Part shown: piece by piece, positions 1-11,118 of the stretch
How positions within the stretch are numbered: position 1 is the first letter of the stretch
Layout of the letters: each line of letters starts with the position of its first letter
From: Neoechinorhynchus agilis
Taxonomy: Eukaryota; Acanthocephala
Length of the DNA: 64,000 bases
Assembly: GCA_051530055.1 (NCBI GenBank)
Contig: CM121343.1
Location: forward strand, 5,270,001-5,334,000
Reading direction: 5' to 3'
The notes under the pieces: generated by a model
What the model was told of the DNA's origin: nothing
Databases searched by the model: none
Seen by the model: only the letters and a program-made list of their open reading frames with translations
Program-made: the position numbers and the translations under genes

Positions 1-704
1 CTGCTGCTGCTGCTGATGGTGATGATGATGATGGTTGCCTGCATTTTGTTGCTGAGTATCCCCCGTAGTTCGGTCGTATGAGTTTGCAAGGCTGGGAAAG
101 TCATCCATTCTGACTTCGAATCCTCGATCAAGGATTTGCTGAGTTTGCCGAGGACACTCTATGGGAACATGAAGTTAGCAAGGGCATGTTAGAGGATGTT
201 GCTTACCTTGTTGTTGTTGTTGATGATGGTGGTGATGATGATGAAATTGCTGGTGCCTTGATCGATCTTGGTGATCAGGACGATAAGGCCCTTGCTGTGA
301 TTGACGACCTGAAGGTATCGCCGCCGCCGTTGCAGTAGGTCCAATGACTCCTCCACTTTGTCCTCCTCCTCCTCCTCCTCCCCAATGGTGATGATGGTGG
401 TGGCCGGATGATGGACCACCACCACCACCAGCAGCAACAGTCATCGCTCCTGGATTGAATGCGGATGTAGTAGAAGTAGTGATTATGGGAGTATTGGGTG
501 GTGTCTGTCTTCGAAAAGAAGGTCCAACGTGGGTTTCCGATTGAAATCGACTCCGATCCACCGCTCTTGACATCAAACTGGACACTTCTTCGTCATTCCG
601 ATCACAGGCTCCCTGGGTACTTGTCAATTTAAGCGCAAACCCCCCCCGACGACCTGAACTGACCATTCTTCTCAGCTGATTCTGGTGACTGTACTCCTGC
701 ATAT
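1..704 (-). CDS. His/Gln/Gly-rich protein, 3' part off the window (possibly CNOT2-like)
   Basis: Two exons are visible on the minus strand, 704-207 and 158-1, joined over a 48-bp intron (206-159: gtaagc...cccatag). The phase-1 join keeps the frame open to the window edge. The 704 end follows a tttttag acceptor, so an upstream exon is expected. The protein is low-complexity: a Gly run, two His runs and Gln runs, with Ser/Thr/Pro-rich stretches between them. After the intron comes MDDFPSLANSYDR. A DFPxL motif occurs in the N-terminal part of CCR4-NOT subunit CNOT2, which is the only family hint, and it is weak. The gene could also be the 3' part of the AEBP2-like gene just upstream, since both are on the minus strand. 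The exon structure is seen; the identity is inference. Confidence 0.5.
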
Positions 705-749
705 CTAAAAAATAGAAGAAAACATAACATGACGATCACAACCATTAAT

Positions 750-1259
750 TCAGTGTTTTTGATCACGATCGGTAAACAAGAAATTATTCAATTCGACTGA
801 TATGGCATTCATGACGTTTACACGGAATATATCCGGTCTTTGGGACTCCTTTCGGTGACGGACCATTTGAGAGTTTTTCTTTGATCCAGAACGAGCTGCC
901 GATTGATGGGAACGTTTTTGTACTCGTGTGCTTCTACTGTCACCGCTGCTTAAATTTGACGTCATCACCGAATCGATTTTAGTCAAATGTGCCTGTACGT
1001 GCCGATTGAGCGCTTCTAGACTCTTGAACCGTTGCCCGCACTCGTCCATTATGCACTTCAACGGCCTACTGCCTTGGGGGCAATGCGTCAAAACGTGCCC
1101 CTCGATGTATTTTCGGCTCGTAGATTGACGACCGTAAAATCGACATCCTTCCCATAAACACTCGTACTTGGTCTTGTCCAAACCCGAGTAAACGTGAACA
1201 CCAAGAAGATGACCGTGCCAATCGTCCTCAACGTCCATCTCAACACCACAATCCACCCA
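750..1259 (-). CDS. AEBP2: AEBP2-like zinc finger protein (PRC2 cofactor), partial
   Basis: This exon encodes three C2H2 fingers in the AEBP2/jing arrangement. Finger 1 is WVDCGVEM...HLLGVH, and its first Cys probably lies in the previous exon. Finger 2 is YECLWEGC...HVLTH. Finger 3 is LKCIMDEC...HVQAH. The Lys/Arg-rich stretch after finger 3 and RPDIFRVNVMNAISVELNN match the region after the fingers in AEBP2. AEBP2 binds PRC2 and nucleosomal DNA in the nucleus. The exon starts at a tttaag acceptor (1261-1260) and reads to a stop at 750. The conserved C-terminal half known from vertebrate AEBP2 is not seen; it may lie in unrecognised exons or be absent. The 5' exons were not found with confidence. 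A possible coding stretch at 1818-2192 (minus) contains Ser/Gly/Arg-rich sequence and could be one. Confidence 0.75.
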   Translation of the reverse strand, partial: WVDCGVEMDVEDDWHGHLLGVHVYSGLDKTKYECLWEGCRFYGRQSTSRKYIEGHVLTHCPQGSRPLKCIMDECGQRFKSLEALNRHVQAHLTKIDSVMTSNLSSGDSRSTRVQKRSHQSAARSGSKKNSQMVRHRKESQRPDIFRVNVMNAISVELNNFLFTDRDQKH

Positions 1260-2516
1260 CTTAAACCCCGATCATTCGAATAAACTCCCGCAACCACCCG
1301 TGCGAATGATCGGTGGTCCACAACGATCTCGTTCGGTCGAACGCGTCATCAATCCTCCTCCGACCACCATCCAACAACAACAACAACAAAAACGGAGCCC
1401 AACTCGAAACAAACACTTTTGACCTTTCTTCCATCAGTACACGTCAGCCACTGGCCAAAAACACGCATTTCACCACAAAACAACAACGCGGCCCATCCTT
1501 ATACACGTCAGCAAGCGGCCATCACATTATATTCCACTCACAATTCTTCCGCAATCTAAAAACATTCAAATCAATCATGTGACCGCCTTTTGCTCTTTGA
1601 GAGCAAACCAAATCCACGTTCGATGAACGCAAAACCTTACACATATCTTCTAAACTCCATTTCATCCAAAATCGAGTGATTCGAATTTCTATACCCTGTG
1701 GACCATGACGTACGCTTTTGTCAAATTCTTTCGAGGTATTGACCAGTTCTTGACCCTGTAGAACAAGAAACTTTTTCCGAATGGAATCAAATTCCGATAA
1801 TCATTGAGCTTTTATCTTTAGTCAAACCTATACAGGAATTTTAAGTCATAAATCAACGTTATAATGTTCCTTTGCCTTTTTACGGTGCCGCCTGAGCTAA
1901 AACCATCGCCGCTGCCCCTTTTTCCCACCGACACGGCGGAAGAAGAAACTCTCGGACCCAACGATGTCAACTGAGCGGTGTTGTTTGTTTTTCGGCCACA
2001 ACCGAACTCGATGGAGGAGGATATTGCAAAAAATATGCTCGAATTTGTGCTGATGACGCCTCTGAAGGAAGCTTTTTTGTAACGAATTCTCGCCGGACAC
2101 ATCGGTCTCAAGAAACGTCTGAAGCTACTTTGTTTCGAACTGTGATCTTTAAAGTTTACGTAAATGAGCACAATGGCCAATTTTGCACTCAATGCGTAAC
2201 CGACCGGTTGTGATTTGTTCCGTGCAAGGGATTTAAGGCGCGGCTACACTCGTCGTAGCCATAAACGATGAAGTAAAAATGATTATCGATTAGATTCCAA
2301 TATTTCCTTTTTAGAAAACCTTCAGTCTATGAACCGAAAAGGAGCCTAAAAGGTTGTCCAGGAAACGTTCGGACTTCAAAGGAAACATCCAACCGACAAA
2401 TAACAAAGAGCAAACATTAATCTTCATTTTTTTTAAAATCGTTTATTTACTTTGTGACAAACTTGCGAAACAATAGACCGAAGAATGCCTACGCGAAGGC
2501 CGAAAATTATCAAATA
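1260..2516. other. Upstream/intron region of the AEBP2-like gene
   Basis: No convincing gene is seen. A 124-codon minus-strand open stretch at 1818-2192 ends in Ser/Gly/Lys/Arg-rich sequence and might be a 5' exon of the AEBP2-like gene. At 2478-2508 (plus) lies a short stem-loop, CCGAAGAATGCC...GGCCGAAAA, resembling the 3' ends of the Penelope-like elements in this window. The Penelope-like element is inserted immediately after it. Confidence 0.4.
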
Positions 2517-2627
2517 TTGTTGAAAATAAAATCCATATGTTTGAGATATGGAAATTTGAAGAAAGAATTAATTTATTGAATTGAATATTTCGATCCAAAC
2601 TAGGATCTTCTTCAGCAATTCTAAAAA
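2517..2627 (-). repeat. Left terminal repeat (pseudo-LTR) of the Penelope-like element
   Basis: Near-identical to 4996-5100. On the minus strand it carries CTGAAGAA followed by a GATCC/GGATC stem with a 6-nt loop and then CGAAAT, a layout that resembles the hammerhead ribozyme core (CUGANGA, stem II, GAAA). Confidence 0.85.
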
Positions 2628-2904
2628 AGAGAGGCAGGGAATGCCAAAAACTATCACACGTTGATCTTATCGGGTGGAATCCGAAGCTTCAATCTGTAAT
2701 CCGGCTTGTTTCCATCAAAAATGGATGACGACTGGATATACACAGCTTCCATGACCACACGACTGAATCGATCGTGACTTCGTAATAACACTTGTGTGTT
2801 ATCAAAATCGATATGATGTCCAGTATTCACAACGTGTGAGACCACTGCAGAACTCAAGTCATTCTTTCTAATTATCGATCGCCTGTTCTCTTGAATTCTC
2901 CTAT

Positions 2905-5019
2905 TTAGATCGTTCGTTTGTCCGATGTAGCCTGATTACATTCACTACATGGGATCTTATATACTGATCCAGATTGAGGCTCGTCTTTTTGTTGGGACAA
3001 AGCAGTGTGTAAATTACGTCCCTTCCGACAATACACATCTACCAGGGTACTGCTAATACCTGTTTGTAGTGTCCTCTGCATCTTCCTGAACAAGGATTCA
3101 TCGTGGAAGGGGACCTCTAGGAAAATCTTCTCTTTCTTCGCATTAGAAACATTCCCGTGGCTGCGTCTCACTCCTTCAAGGCATCTTTGTACCAAATGTA
3201 GAGGATACCCGAGTCTGCCCGACAAGTCGAATAGGAAATTAAGCCCTTCATCCCGTATAAATTCCTCACTACAGTGTGTAAAAGCTCTGTGAAATAAACA
3301 TATAATCCTAGACATTTTGTATTTTTGCGGTTGCATTGAGCTCCATGGAACAAAACGATGCGGGACACCATATTTCCTATACACGCTCGTTGTGTATGAA
3401 TTCTCCCTTCGTTCAATTGATACATCGAGAAACGAAAAATATCCTCGTTCTTCAATGTCCATTGTCCACTGTATGTGTTCGTCCTTACCATTCAGCTGAT
3501 TGTGAAGCTCCTCAGGAGACAGGACAGAAGAGTCTAGCAATATGAAGGTATCATCCACATATCTAATCCAGAATGCGATCCCAGGGATGGCTTTTAGGAA
3601 ATCAGATTCCCATTGCCTCATATATAACTCAGCTAAGATAGGAGCTAGAGGACTTCCCATTGCCAAGCCATCTTTTTGGTCATAGTCGCATCCCTCGAAT
3701 TGAAAATTGGAAAATCTGGTACAGAACTGTAAAAGTTTTTTCCAATCAGTTTTAGTAAGTTTCCATTCATTGTTAAGTACAAGCAAAGGAATAGCTAGAT
3801 TGATCGCACGATTCACAGGAATTTTTGTGAAGAGGGACGTAACATCAGCAGAAACCATTGTGTAAGTAGAACCCCAATTAGAGCGAAGTCTTGATATGAA
3901 ATCCTTACCATTATCAATAGTATTATCGGAAGATCCCATTATACTACGCAGCATATCTGCTATTTTTCGGGACATATCAGTACAGAATGCCGAGTGGGCA
4001 GCCACTATAGGTCGAAACCTAATAGGGTTTTTGTGTACCTTGGCGAGAAGGTATAGTCTGGGCGTTTTTGCACCAGTAGAGCGAAGTGCTTTATAATCAT
4101 CAGGAGGAAGCTTCCCTTGATTTTTCAATCTCAAAATAAATGAGTTGAATTCCCTTTCACGACTTTTTGTTTGGCATGTACTGAGCTGCTCAAACTCATT
4201 ACCGTTGAGGATTTCAAGGCCTGCTTCTCGATATTGTTGTGAATTCGTAATACAATATCCATACCCCTTATCGATCTTGACCAAAACTACATCATTGATG
4301 TCCCTGAGAAGGTCCATTCCACGCTGCATTCTCCGGGAGATGTTAGAGTTAACATTCCTATTTTTAATAAATGAATCATAGTACTGTTCTATCTTCCAAG
4401 TTGGTATATTCAGATTATCATATTCGAGTCGCGTTGCAAGTTTCTCTAGCTTGATTCTGTATTCAAACTTCTTAGGTGGCGTATAAGGAATGAAATCGGG
4501 ACCATAACTAAGTAGCTCCAGTACTTCGTCTGGCAGAATAATGTTCGACATATTATATACCTCATTCTTGTGATCAGAAGCAGTATAAAATCTATTCTGG
4601 GTCAGTCGATTAAGCTTTCGAATATGGCGATTCAAAATACCTTTTTCTTCGATATCCATGTGATCTTTGACACAGAACTCTACAAGTTGGCAATATTCTG
4701 AACTTATCCATCTATTGACATTCTCTATGCAGTTATTATAGGAGATCGAATTGTTTTTGACATTGTTGACCATACATGAAATAGTATTATCAAGCATGCG
4801 CTCCATCATGTACTTTTTCCGTAGCGAATTGTCAAAACCAAGAGCAGGTGATCTTAGATGAAGGAAACTTGGAAAAACACCATAGTTTTTGCAGTCCCTT
4901 AAGAAATCAAGAGCCATCAGTGATCTCATATTCCTCAGACCAAATTTGTCCAATTCCCTTACCGCTTGAAGAGCAGACTCCCCATATATCTGCTTTATAC
5001 TGTTGAAAATAAAATCCAT
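2905..5019 (-). CDS. Penelope-like reverse transcriptase
   Basis: A 704-codon frame. The RT core carries TGAKTPRLYLLAKVHK (finger region), SADVTSLFTKIPV (motif A), DGLAMGSPLAPILAELYM (motif B) and WIRYVDDTFILLD (motif C, YVDD). These are typical of Penelope-like enzymes, which resemble telomerase RT. The frame ends soon after VYKIPCSECNQA, the start of the GIY-YIG nuclease. The rest of that nuclease (GYIGQTN..., then the DYRLKLRIPPDK tail) lies in another frame down to about 2657. The enzyme would copy element RNA at a nicked target. The start is the first ATG, inside the terminal repeat. Confidence 0.9.
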   Translation of the reverse strand: MDFIFNSIKQIYGESALQAVRELDKFGLRNMRSLMALDFLRDCKNYGVFPSFLHLRSPALGFDNSLRKKYMMERMLDNTISCMVNNVKNNSISYNNCIENVNRWISSEYCQLVEFCVKDHMDIEEKGILNRHIRKLNRLTQNRFYTASDHKNEVYNMSNIILPDEVLELLSYGPDFIPYTPPKKFEYRIKLEKLATRLEYDNLNIPTWKIEQYYDSFIKNRNVNSNISRRMQRGMDLLRDINDVVLVKIDKGYGYCITNSQQYREAGLEILNGNEFEQLSTCQTKSREREFNSFILRLKNQGKLPPDDYKALRSTGAKTPRLYLLAKVHKNPIRFRPIVAAHSAFCTDMSRKIADMLRSIMGSSDNTIDNGKDFISRLRSNWGSTYTMVSADVTSLFTKIPVNRAINLAIPLLVLNNEWKLTKTDWKKLLQFCTRFSNFQFEGCDYDQKDGLAMGSPLAPILAELYMRQWESDFLKAIPGIAFWIRYVDDTFILLDSSVLSPEELHNQLNGKDEHIQWTMDIEERGYFSFLDVSIERRENSYTTSVYRKYGVPHRFVPWSSMQPQKYKMSRIICLFHRAFTHCSEEFIRDEGLNFLFDLSGRLGYPLHLVQRCLEGVRRSHGNVSNAKKEKIFLEVPFHDESLFRKMQRTLQTGISSTLVDVYCRKGRNLHTALSQQKDEPQSGSVYKIPCSECNQATSDKRTI

Positions 5020-5131
5020 ATGTTTGAGATATGGGAATTTGAAGAAAGAATTAATTTATTGAATTGAATATTTCGATCCAAACTAGGATCTTCTTCAGCA
5101 ATTTCTTTCTTCAAATTCCCATATCTCAAAC
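4996..5131 (-). repeat. Right terminal repeat of the Penelope-like element with fold-back end
   Basis: Repeats the left end in direct orientation. The element's first ATG (5019) lies inside the repeat. The last 31 bp (5101-5131) are the inverse of 5018-5048, so the 5' end can fold into a hairpin. Confidence 0.8.
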
Positions 5132-5279
5132 AATTATCAAATAAATAACGTCCGTCGCAACAGCATCCGCGGCTCGCTCCGCTCACCGGCAAGGAGGACC
5201 ACAGGCTCCCTTTGAAAACGTTCCCGCAATAGTCACCAGGGGAACACCGGAAAGATTGCACTCCAATAGTTCAAACTTC

Positions 5280-7584
5280 AGTGCGATTGCGGACTCTATC
5301 TAGGGAGGCATTTTGCATGCCACAACCACGTCCGCCGCGCCGACTGTTTCGCTCGCTGGTGAGCGGGTGCCCAGCCTCCAATGCAAATCGGTCAAATGCA
5401 GTGTTTGTCTTCGCGACTTCAAGCCAACTCTCAGTGGTCTCGTCCGCTTCCACAGTCGACATGGGTCGGATTGCCCTGAATACAGAAAACCGCCAACTCA
5501 GCCTGCCTCTCCGTCTTCATCCAACCCATCCAATCCAACCGAACTCACAGCGGTGGTCACAGACACGAATGGCCCACCTCCACCACTGATCGAGATGCTC
5601 TCACACGGTACCCGCATGATTAGACGAATCCCGCGAAGCACCAGGTCCTCCGTAGCCTCCAAATTAGCATGCCTGATCGAGTGCATCGTACGTGATCCAA
5701 CCGTACCATCTTACTGGTTCAACCTCCTCGCGTTTCCGAAGGCCGTCTTACGTGTTCCCAGACAAACATCTGGAACCAACGAGAATCAATCGCTTAGCCA
5801 AAAGATTCGCAACAGGTATGACGCTCTCGAGTCCCTTCAACAAGTAGATCATCTTGGATGGCAGAGCCATCGCCGTGGTGCTACTGACGACGCGGATTCT
5901 CAACTCCGCGAAATGCTCCGAGAAGCTGGAGGACGGCGATCTGAGGGGTGCCGTTCGACTTGTAAGCGGAACGGACCGCCTACTCGCACCGAACAAGGAC
6001 ATCCTTGACTCTTTAAAATTGAAGCACCAGGGTACAGAGCCCGATCGCGACACCCTCATACCATTACAGTCTCCACAGTCACTTCCGCTCTGATGTCGTT
6101 TCCGCCATCGTCAGCTGGAGGGCATGATGGTTTGAGCCCTCGACACTTACGGGATTTGACCTGCTTCTTTTCTGGAGTTCAAGGTACGCGATTGCTGAAC
6201 GCAATCACCGAGCTCATAACGCATAATCATTTCGGGTTCCATACCTCCTCCCGTCGCACGTCTACTCTGCGGTGCCAAGCTGATCGCTTTCACCAAAAAA
6301 GGTGGAGGGGTTTGTCCCATTGCCGTGGGTTGTACTTTCCGTCGATTTGCATCCAAAGTCACATGTCAGTTTGCCACCGATCGATTATTCGATCAACTCT
6401 TGTCGGTTCAATTAGGAGTCGGAGTTCCTGCTGGAGGCGAGGCGGCCGTACATGCAGCACTAGCGTATAGTCGGAATGGTATCAATAAGGGAACGGCTAT
6501 GGTCAAGCTTGACATGGAGAACGCGTTCAATTCAATATGCCGCACCGCGATGACAGAGGCTGCCCATCATCACCTACCAGAAATATACCAATACGTGTCC
6601 TTGCGCTACGACCAATCCAGCATGCTGCTGTTCGGAGAATTCCAGGTCAAATCAGCAGAGGGCGTTTAACAAGGTGATCCTCTAGGTCCTCTGCTGTTCG
6701 CATTGACGATCAATCATCTTGCCCACAGCCCTTTGTCTGAGTTGTCGATCTGGAACCTCAACGACTGTTGCATTGGAGGGGAGATCGACCAGCTCATCCG
6801 CGACATCAACAGTATCTCTGAGAACGGACAAATGCGAGAGAATTTCGGACGGCCAAGAGGATGCATCTAAACTGCTCACCGTACTACCCGGAGCAAAGAC
6901 AACTGCAACCGACTCAGCTGACACTCTCGGGTCTCCAATCGGTAACCTTTACAACCTGGAAACGTTCCTCTCAAAAGCCATCGATCAATTGCGCTCACTG
7001 CCTCCAGGTTCTTGCACATCGCGCGACACGACGCTCTGTTCATATTATCACGATGTCTGTCGCTGCCGAAGATCGCTTACTTTCTGAGGACTTCTCCATG
7101 CTTCAAGTCAGTGCTCACAAGGGATTTCGACAACTGCGTTCGATCAACCCTGCCAGAAGTCCTTAAACTACGACTGTCCAACACAGCATGGAAACAGGCG
7201 ATGCTTCCCATTCGATTCAGTGGTCTTGGCATCCAGAGTGCCACCAAAGTAGCAATTGCTGCTCTTTTATCATCGATTTCGACCTCTTCAGACCTGGTGC
7301 TGAGAATCATTCCACCACATACTCGATTTGAGTCGCATTCACCACCTGAACTGATCGAAGCGCACGTTCAATGGAAGTCAGTGTTTGGACAGGTCGTTCC
7401 AACGGAAACAAATTCCCAAAAACGTTGGACACGTCCTATCAGCAGTTTCTCAACTCATGCTCATCTCCCACTGGTAGAGCTCGTGACTTGGAAAGATGCT
7501 GAAATTTATCACCGGCGACATGCGCTCCAGCAGCTTCCTGATGCAACGAATCAGCGCGGCGAGGAAGCTGCCGAACAATCATAA
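5280..7584 (+). mobile_element. LINE with N-terminal zinc finger, decayed (family A)
   Basis: Coding similarity continues through several frames on the plus strand. An N-terminal finger (CSVCLRDF...FHSRHGSDCPEY, near 5385-5475) is followed by a linker, the DLRGAVRLVSGTDRLLAP region (near 5935), GGHDGLSPRHLRDL (near 6120), a CPIAVGCTFRRFASK block (near 6318), GVPAGGEAAVHAALAY, KLDMENAFNSI (motif A), QGDPLGPLLF (motif B) and a decayed form of the YLDD box near 6740. No APE endonuclease was seen. The zinc finger and overall order suggest an R2-like or related early-branching LINE; the clade is inference. The frame breaks several times. It belongs to the same family as the copy at 59880-60905. 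Confidence 0.8.
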
Positions 7585-8546
7585 CGACAGTTGCAGAATT
7601 GGACGAAAAGGAGGAATTTGTGAACGAAAAGAATGAACTTTGTTCTTCTGAAATATTTCGAGAATGACAATAATCAAAAAGTTTCCATTATTATAGTTTC
7701 ATATAAAAAGAGTTCCACACAAAACCCACCGATCACAATCTCTCGTCTTCCATGACGTCATGTCTAACTGCAGCTCTTTCGTTTCCGCAGAACCACAACA
7801 GCAAAAGCGTGCACACACCGATAACGCGCTTTGTTCCCTTCCGGCGCTCTGTATTGTAGGAAGATTATGAGCGCATGGGAGGGGAGGCCCGCATATCCGT
7901 CATTGCAAGAGTCCCTCGGTATCCGAAGAACTTATCCCACCGGTTAAACGAGTTTCCGATCCCCTGATCGAATACGTCCATTACATCTTCGTTATTTCCG
8001 GGATTTTCGCACAGGGGCAAACTCCATTGATGTATCTGGCGAAGATTTCTCCGAATAGTCCAAGTACCTTGCACGAGAGCTGCTTCCTTTTATCCCATGA
8101 GAGAGATCGTACAATAGTTCAGTAACGTCAATATCCCAATCCACTAAAAAATAATTAGTACTATACGAAATTATTTTCTGGGTATGAATTTTATATAAGT
8201 GTTTCCTCCTTCACTTGATTGATTGGGACTTCAAATCCATTGCTCTTGATCGCAATATGAATGCCCTTTAGGTTGTCGCGTAAAGGTCCTTTAGTTCGAT
8301 TTCGGTTGTTTTCGCGATTTTCTTACCTGTGAAGGGCCATCCACTCAAAAGATAACCCTACAGGTTTCATAATTCTTGGTCTGCTTCCGTGGCTTTTCGG
8401 ACGTGAGACCCACCTCCTCTATTGTCTGTAGGGCGACCAAGGGGTGCTGCGAGGCGTTCTTTCTCAAGCTCGGCGCCTTCTGCAATCGTCCACTTACTTT
8501 TTCTATATTCTTCTATCGATTGTATTGTTGACAGAAGAGCAACTCG
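7585..8546. other. Intergenic, no recognised gene
   Basis: Only short frames occur. The minus-strand frame at 7865-8074 has no recognisable domain. The region lies between the LINE and the modular gene fragment. Confidence 0.5.
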
Positions 8547-9133
8547 TTATTTTGTTTCGTTATGTACTGGAACCGATACAAACGTTATCCCCATTAATTC
8601 GACTTTTGACGGCTTCAGATTGTCCAAATCGTGAGGTTGATGATAATTAGTCGTTGAAGATTTATTCTTGTTTGGCGTAATATCGATGGCATTTATGACC
8701 TTGTTAACACTACTCACAATATCCACATTTTGCGAGTCGACTGTACGCTCATTTTCAACGTCATCAGCCTTTGGAGATTTAACTTTTCCAATAATAACAG
8801 TACAAATATATAAAAATTAGGATAAAAAATCAGGATGTATCTTGTACCGTTTCGGTCGACCGTTAAAGCGATAGTAACAGATTTGGGTTTCTTCGTTGTT
8901 TTCTTCACTTCGTTCGACTCAATGTTTAAAATAGGTTCATCCTCAGTCTTTGAATCGCTGCTCGTAGAAGCGATCACCGACCTCGTTATCATAATGTGGG
9001 TCCTTCGCTTTTCGACATTCTTTGACGTTGCAAAGGTCCCATTTAATAGCGATTCGATACTCACAATATCCACATTTTGCGCATCGATTGTACGCTCATT
9101 GGAACAAAACACTGAAGATGTTTCTCACGAACA
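8547..9133 (-). CDS. Modular Lys/Ser-rich protein fragment (locus L1 of a repeated gene family)
   Basis: Two exons fit on the minus strand: about 9133-8848 and 8782-8547, with a 65-bp intron (8847-8783, gtacaa...aaaag) in phase 1. Exon 1 carries ERTIDAQNVDIVSIESLLNG and SKNVEKRRTH, then an acidic/Lys-rich linker. Exon 2 starts with a second copy of the same module, KSPKADDVENERTVDSQNVD, and ends in KVELMGITFVSVPVHNETK. The same module occurs once at 41285-41450. No known domain is recognised. The start is not defined: no good ATG precedes the first module, and a 5' exon may be missing. It could be a live small gene or a duplicated remnant. Confidence 0.45.
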
Positions 9134-9659
9134 AAGGGACAACTGGCTATTTATTAACCTTTAAATAAGAGTCTGCTTTTTAATTTGCTTATTCCGATTT
9201 CAGCCCAAACTCCGATTGCTTAAATATCCACGCATTTTTTAACTAATGTGATTGTACCATTCGATCGATTGAGCACGCCGTGCAAATGTCTAGCATAATT
9301 TATTTGAACATTACGTGTTCATTTAAATGTGCAATTACTAAAAAACAAGCTACCCGCCGTCTCGTAATTACGGATTAGGAGGACAAAAGTTTTGTTTCTA
9401 TGTAAACTGCAACACCTCATTAAGGGTTCCTTGCGTTTCGCTAAAGATAGTTTCTATCGATCGTCCCAGGTTCTTTGCTTGATGGCGCTTGAGAAATCGA
9501 AATGGTCACGCAAACTCTTAGAATCTGTGTTCCATGCAAAGCGGAATAAACAAAAGCTCCGCTCTTATCCGAGGATATTTAGTCCACGCCTCGTCCAACA
9601 ACAATTTATTCGGAAAGGCACGCGCTAGAATGAAGTCAAGAATGATCCATTTAAGCATT
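9134..9659. other. Intergenic, AT-rich, no recognised gene
   Basis: A 78-codon plus-strand frame at 9392-9628 has no recognisable domain. Nothing else is supported. Confidence 0.5.
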
Positions 9660-11100
9660 TTTGTCGCGGGCCAAGAGGGGTTTTGACTGAAAGGATAAGG
9701 GGATAAGGGGGCTTATGTAAGACATCAAGAAAGGTACTGAGGAATTTCATGCATTGTTCCGGTGATCTGCCTCTTGAGAAGACGTTGCCCGAAATGGCCC
9801 AGGAATTCCAGACCGATTAACCGCGTTTAGTCCAAGACCTAGACTAAACGCAGTTTTGGTTTTGATTCTAGCAATCTTCAGCAGTTTCTTGAGCTTAAAT
9901 ATGTCGTGCGTGCAACTCAAATTAGTGCTGAAAGTATACCCAGAATATCAATCTTATTATAATGGGGGAGGCTATCGAGCTTGAAGAAGTCCGAGCAGAA
10001 TTCTCTGACTTCGCGTTCCCCTAGCTGTTGGGATTTAGCTCTAGGCCCATCAGAGAAAGCTTATCAATGAGAAAGTAAAAAGGCTGGATAATTTCGAGAT
10101 CGCACCCATATAGTTGAGCTCCTTGATGATGATCGTCAGATCGTCAGATCGTCTGCATAGCAAGTGACAGAAGGGCATATTGAACACTTTTGTACAATAA
10201 ATTACGTGGCCAGGCAGAATAAAATGGGCGAAAGTGACAAAACGTTTTTGAGATGGATCACCGCCGAAATAAAATTTTTTGACCTCAATGTGTTATTGAC
10301 GCGAGCAATAATATTATATGGAAAATTATAGAAACGTAAGATATTCACGACAAAAAATTTAAGTTGACTCTGTCAAATGCTTTCTTTATATCAAAGGAGA
10401 TTAAGATATTCATAGATTGAACAGCGTTAGAAAAATTACTAATTATTTCTCTTATTGCTGTGTGCACAGATTTCCCGGCTAATAAGCCATGGCAACGGTT
10501 GTTGATGCAGCCGTGTTCCATTGCCGTAGAATCGCCAACTCGACTGCAACAATGACCGATTCTTTCGAGGCAAATAGCATCGATTTTGTTCCAAGAATCT
10601 TTTTAGCCAATGATGATATCATACCGTCTCGTCCCATCACACCATCGATACTTAAAATAGCCTGGAGAAATAATGAGCCAACTGGATCGTTCATAAGGAC
10701 ACATAGCTCTTCGCTTTTTGGATTGTCGAGAATATCGTACTTTTTCATAAACTCAGAATTGATGTGCTAAGTATTGACGAGTTTCGCGATGGGATTCAAT
10801 TATTTGCAAAATCAGAGGTTGGGCAACCTTATCGGCGGTCAATGGATCGAAACTGGATTCTGAACGAATAAGATTGAATGTTTTCACGATGAATCGATTG
10901 ATAAAACCAACGAAACCGAATCTGTCGCATGCCATAATGAGAAACGTAAACACAGGACACACGATTGGGTCCGTACAAGCTGTGGTGCAATTCGTTTCTG
11001 AGGCTAGCCAAAATCTTTCTTCGCTTGATCGCCCTTTGTTCATCATCGTTCGTATTGCCATTTGAATTGCCATATAACAATTTCTCTAACAATGTCTTAA
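9660..11100 (-). mobile_element. LINE fragment, RT domain (family B), first copy
   Basis: Reading on the minus strand, HGLLAGKSVHTAIREI and NILISFDIKKAFDRVN (motif A) lie at about 10500-10370, and CYADDLTI (motif C) near 10150. Upstream segments share sequence with two further copies at 11119-11790 and 11795-12650. DNA similarity to 42450-42550 near 9750 places the 3' side of the element there. It is a non-LTR RT of the same family as 42270-43860. The frames are interrupted. Confidence 0.75.
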
Positions 11101-11118
11101 AGACATTTTTCGAGCACC

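Larger units (their letters stand above)
2517..5131 (-). mobile_element. Penelope-like retroelement, nearly complete, 12-bp target duplication
   Basis: The element reads on the minus strand. It is flanked by a 12-bp direct repeat, aattatcaaata, at 2505-2516 and 5132-5143, a likely target-site duplication. A terminal repeat of about 105 bp occurs at both ends in the same orientation (from 2517 and from 4996), as expected of Penelope pseudo-LTRs. The right copy is followed by a short inverted piece (5101-5131) that folds back on it. Inside are a reverse transcriptase and a GIY-YIG endonuclease region. There is no integrase, protease or capsid, so it is not an LTR element. Intact-looking ends and a long reading frame suggest a fairly young insertion. 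Confidence 0.9.

Noticed and set aside
2517-5131. Direct terminal repeats taken as LTRs of a retrovirus-like element
   Set aside because: The enzyme is a Penelope-type RT with a GIY-YIG region; no protease, integrase or capsid is present. The repeats are pseudo-LTRs.
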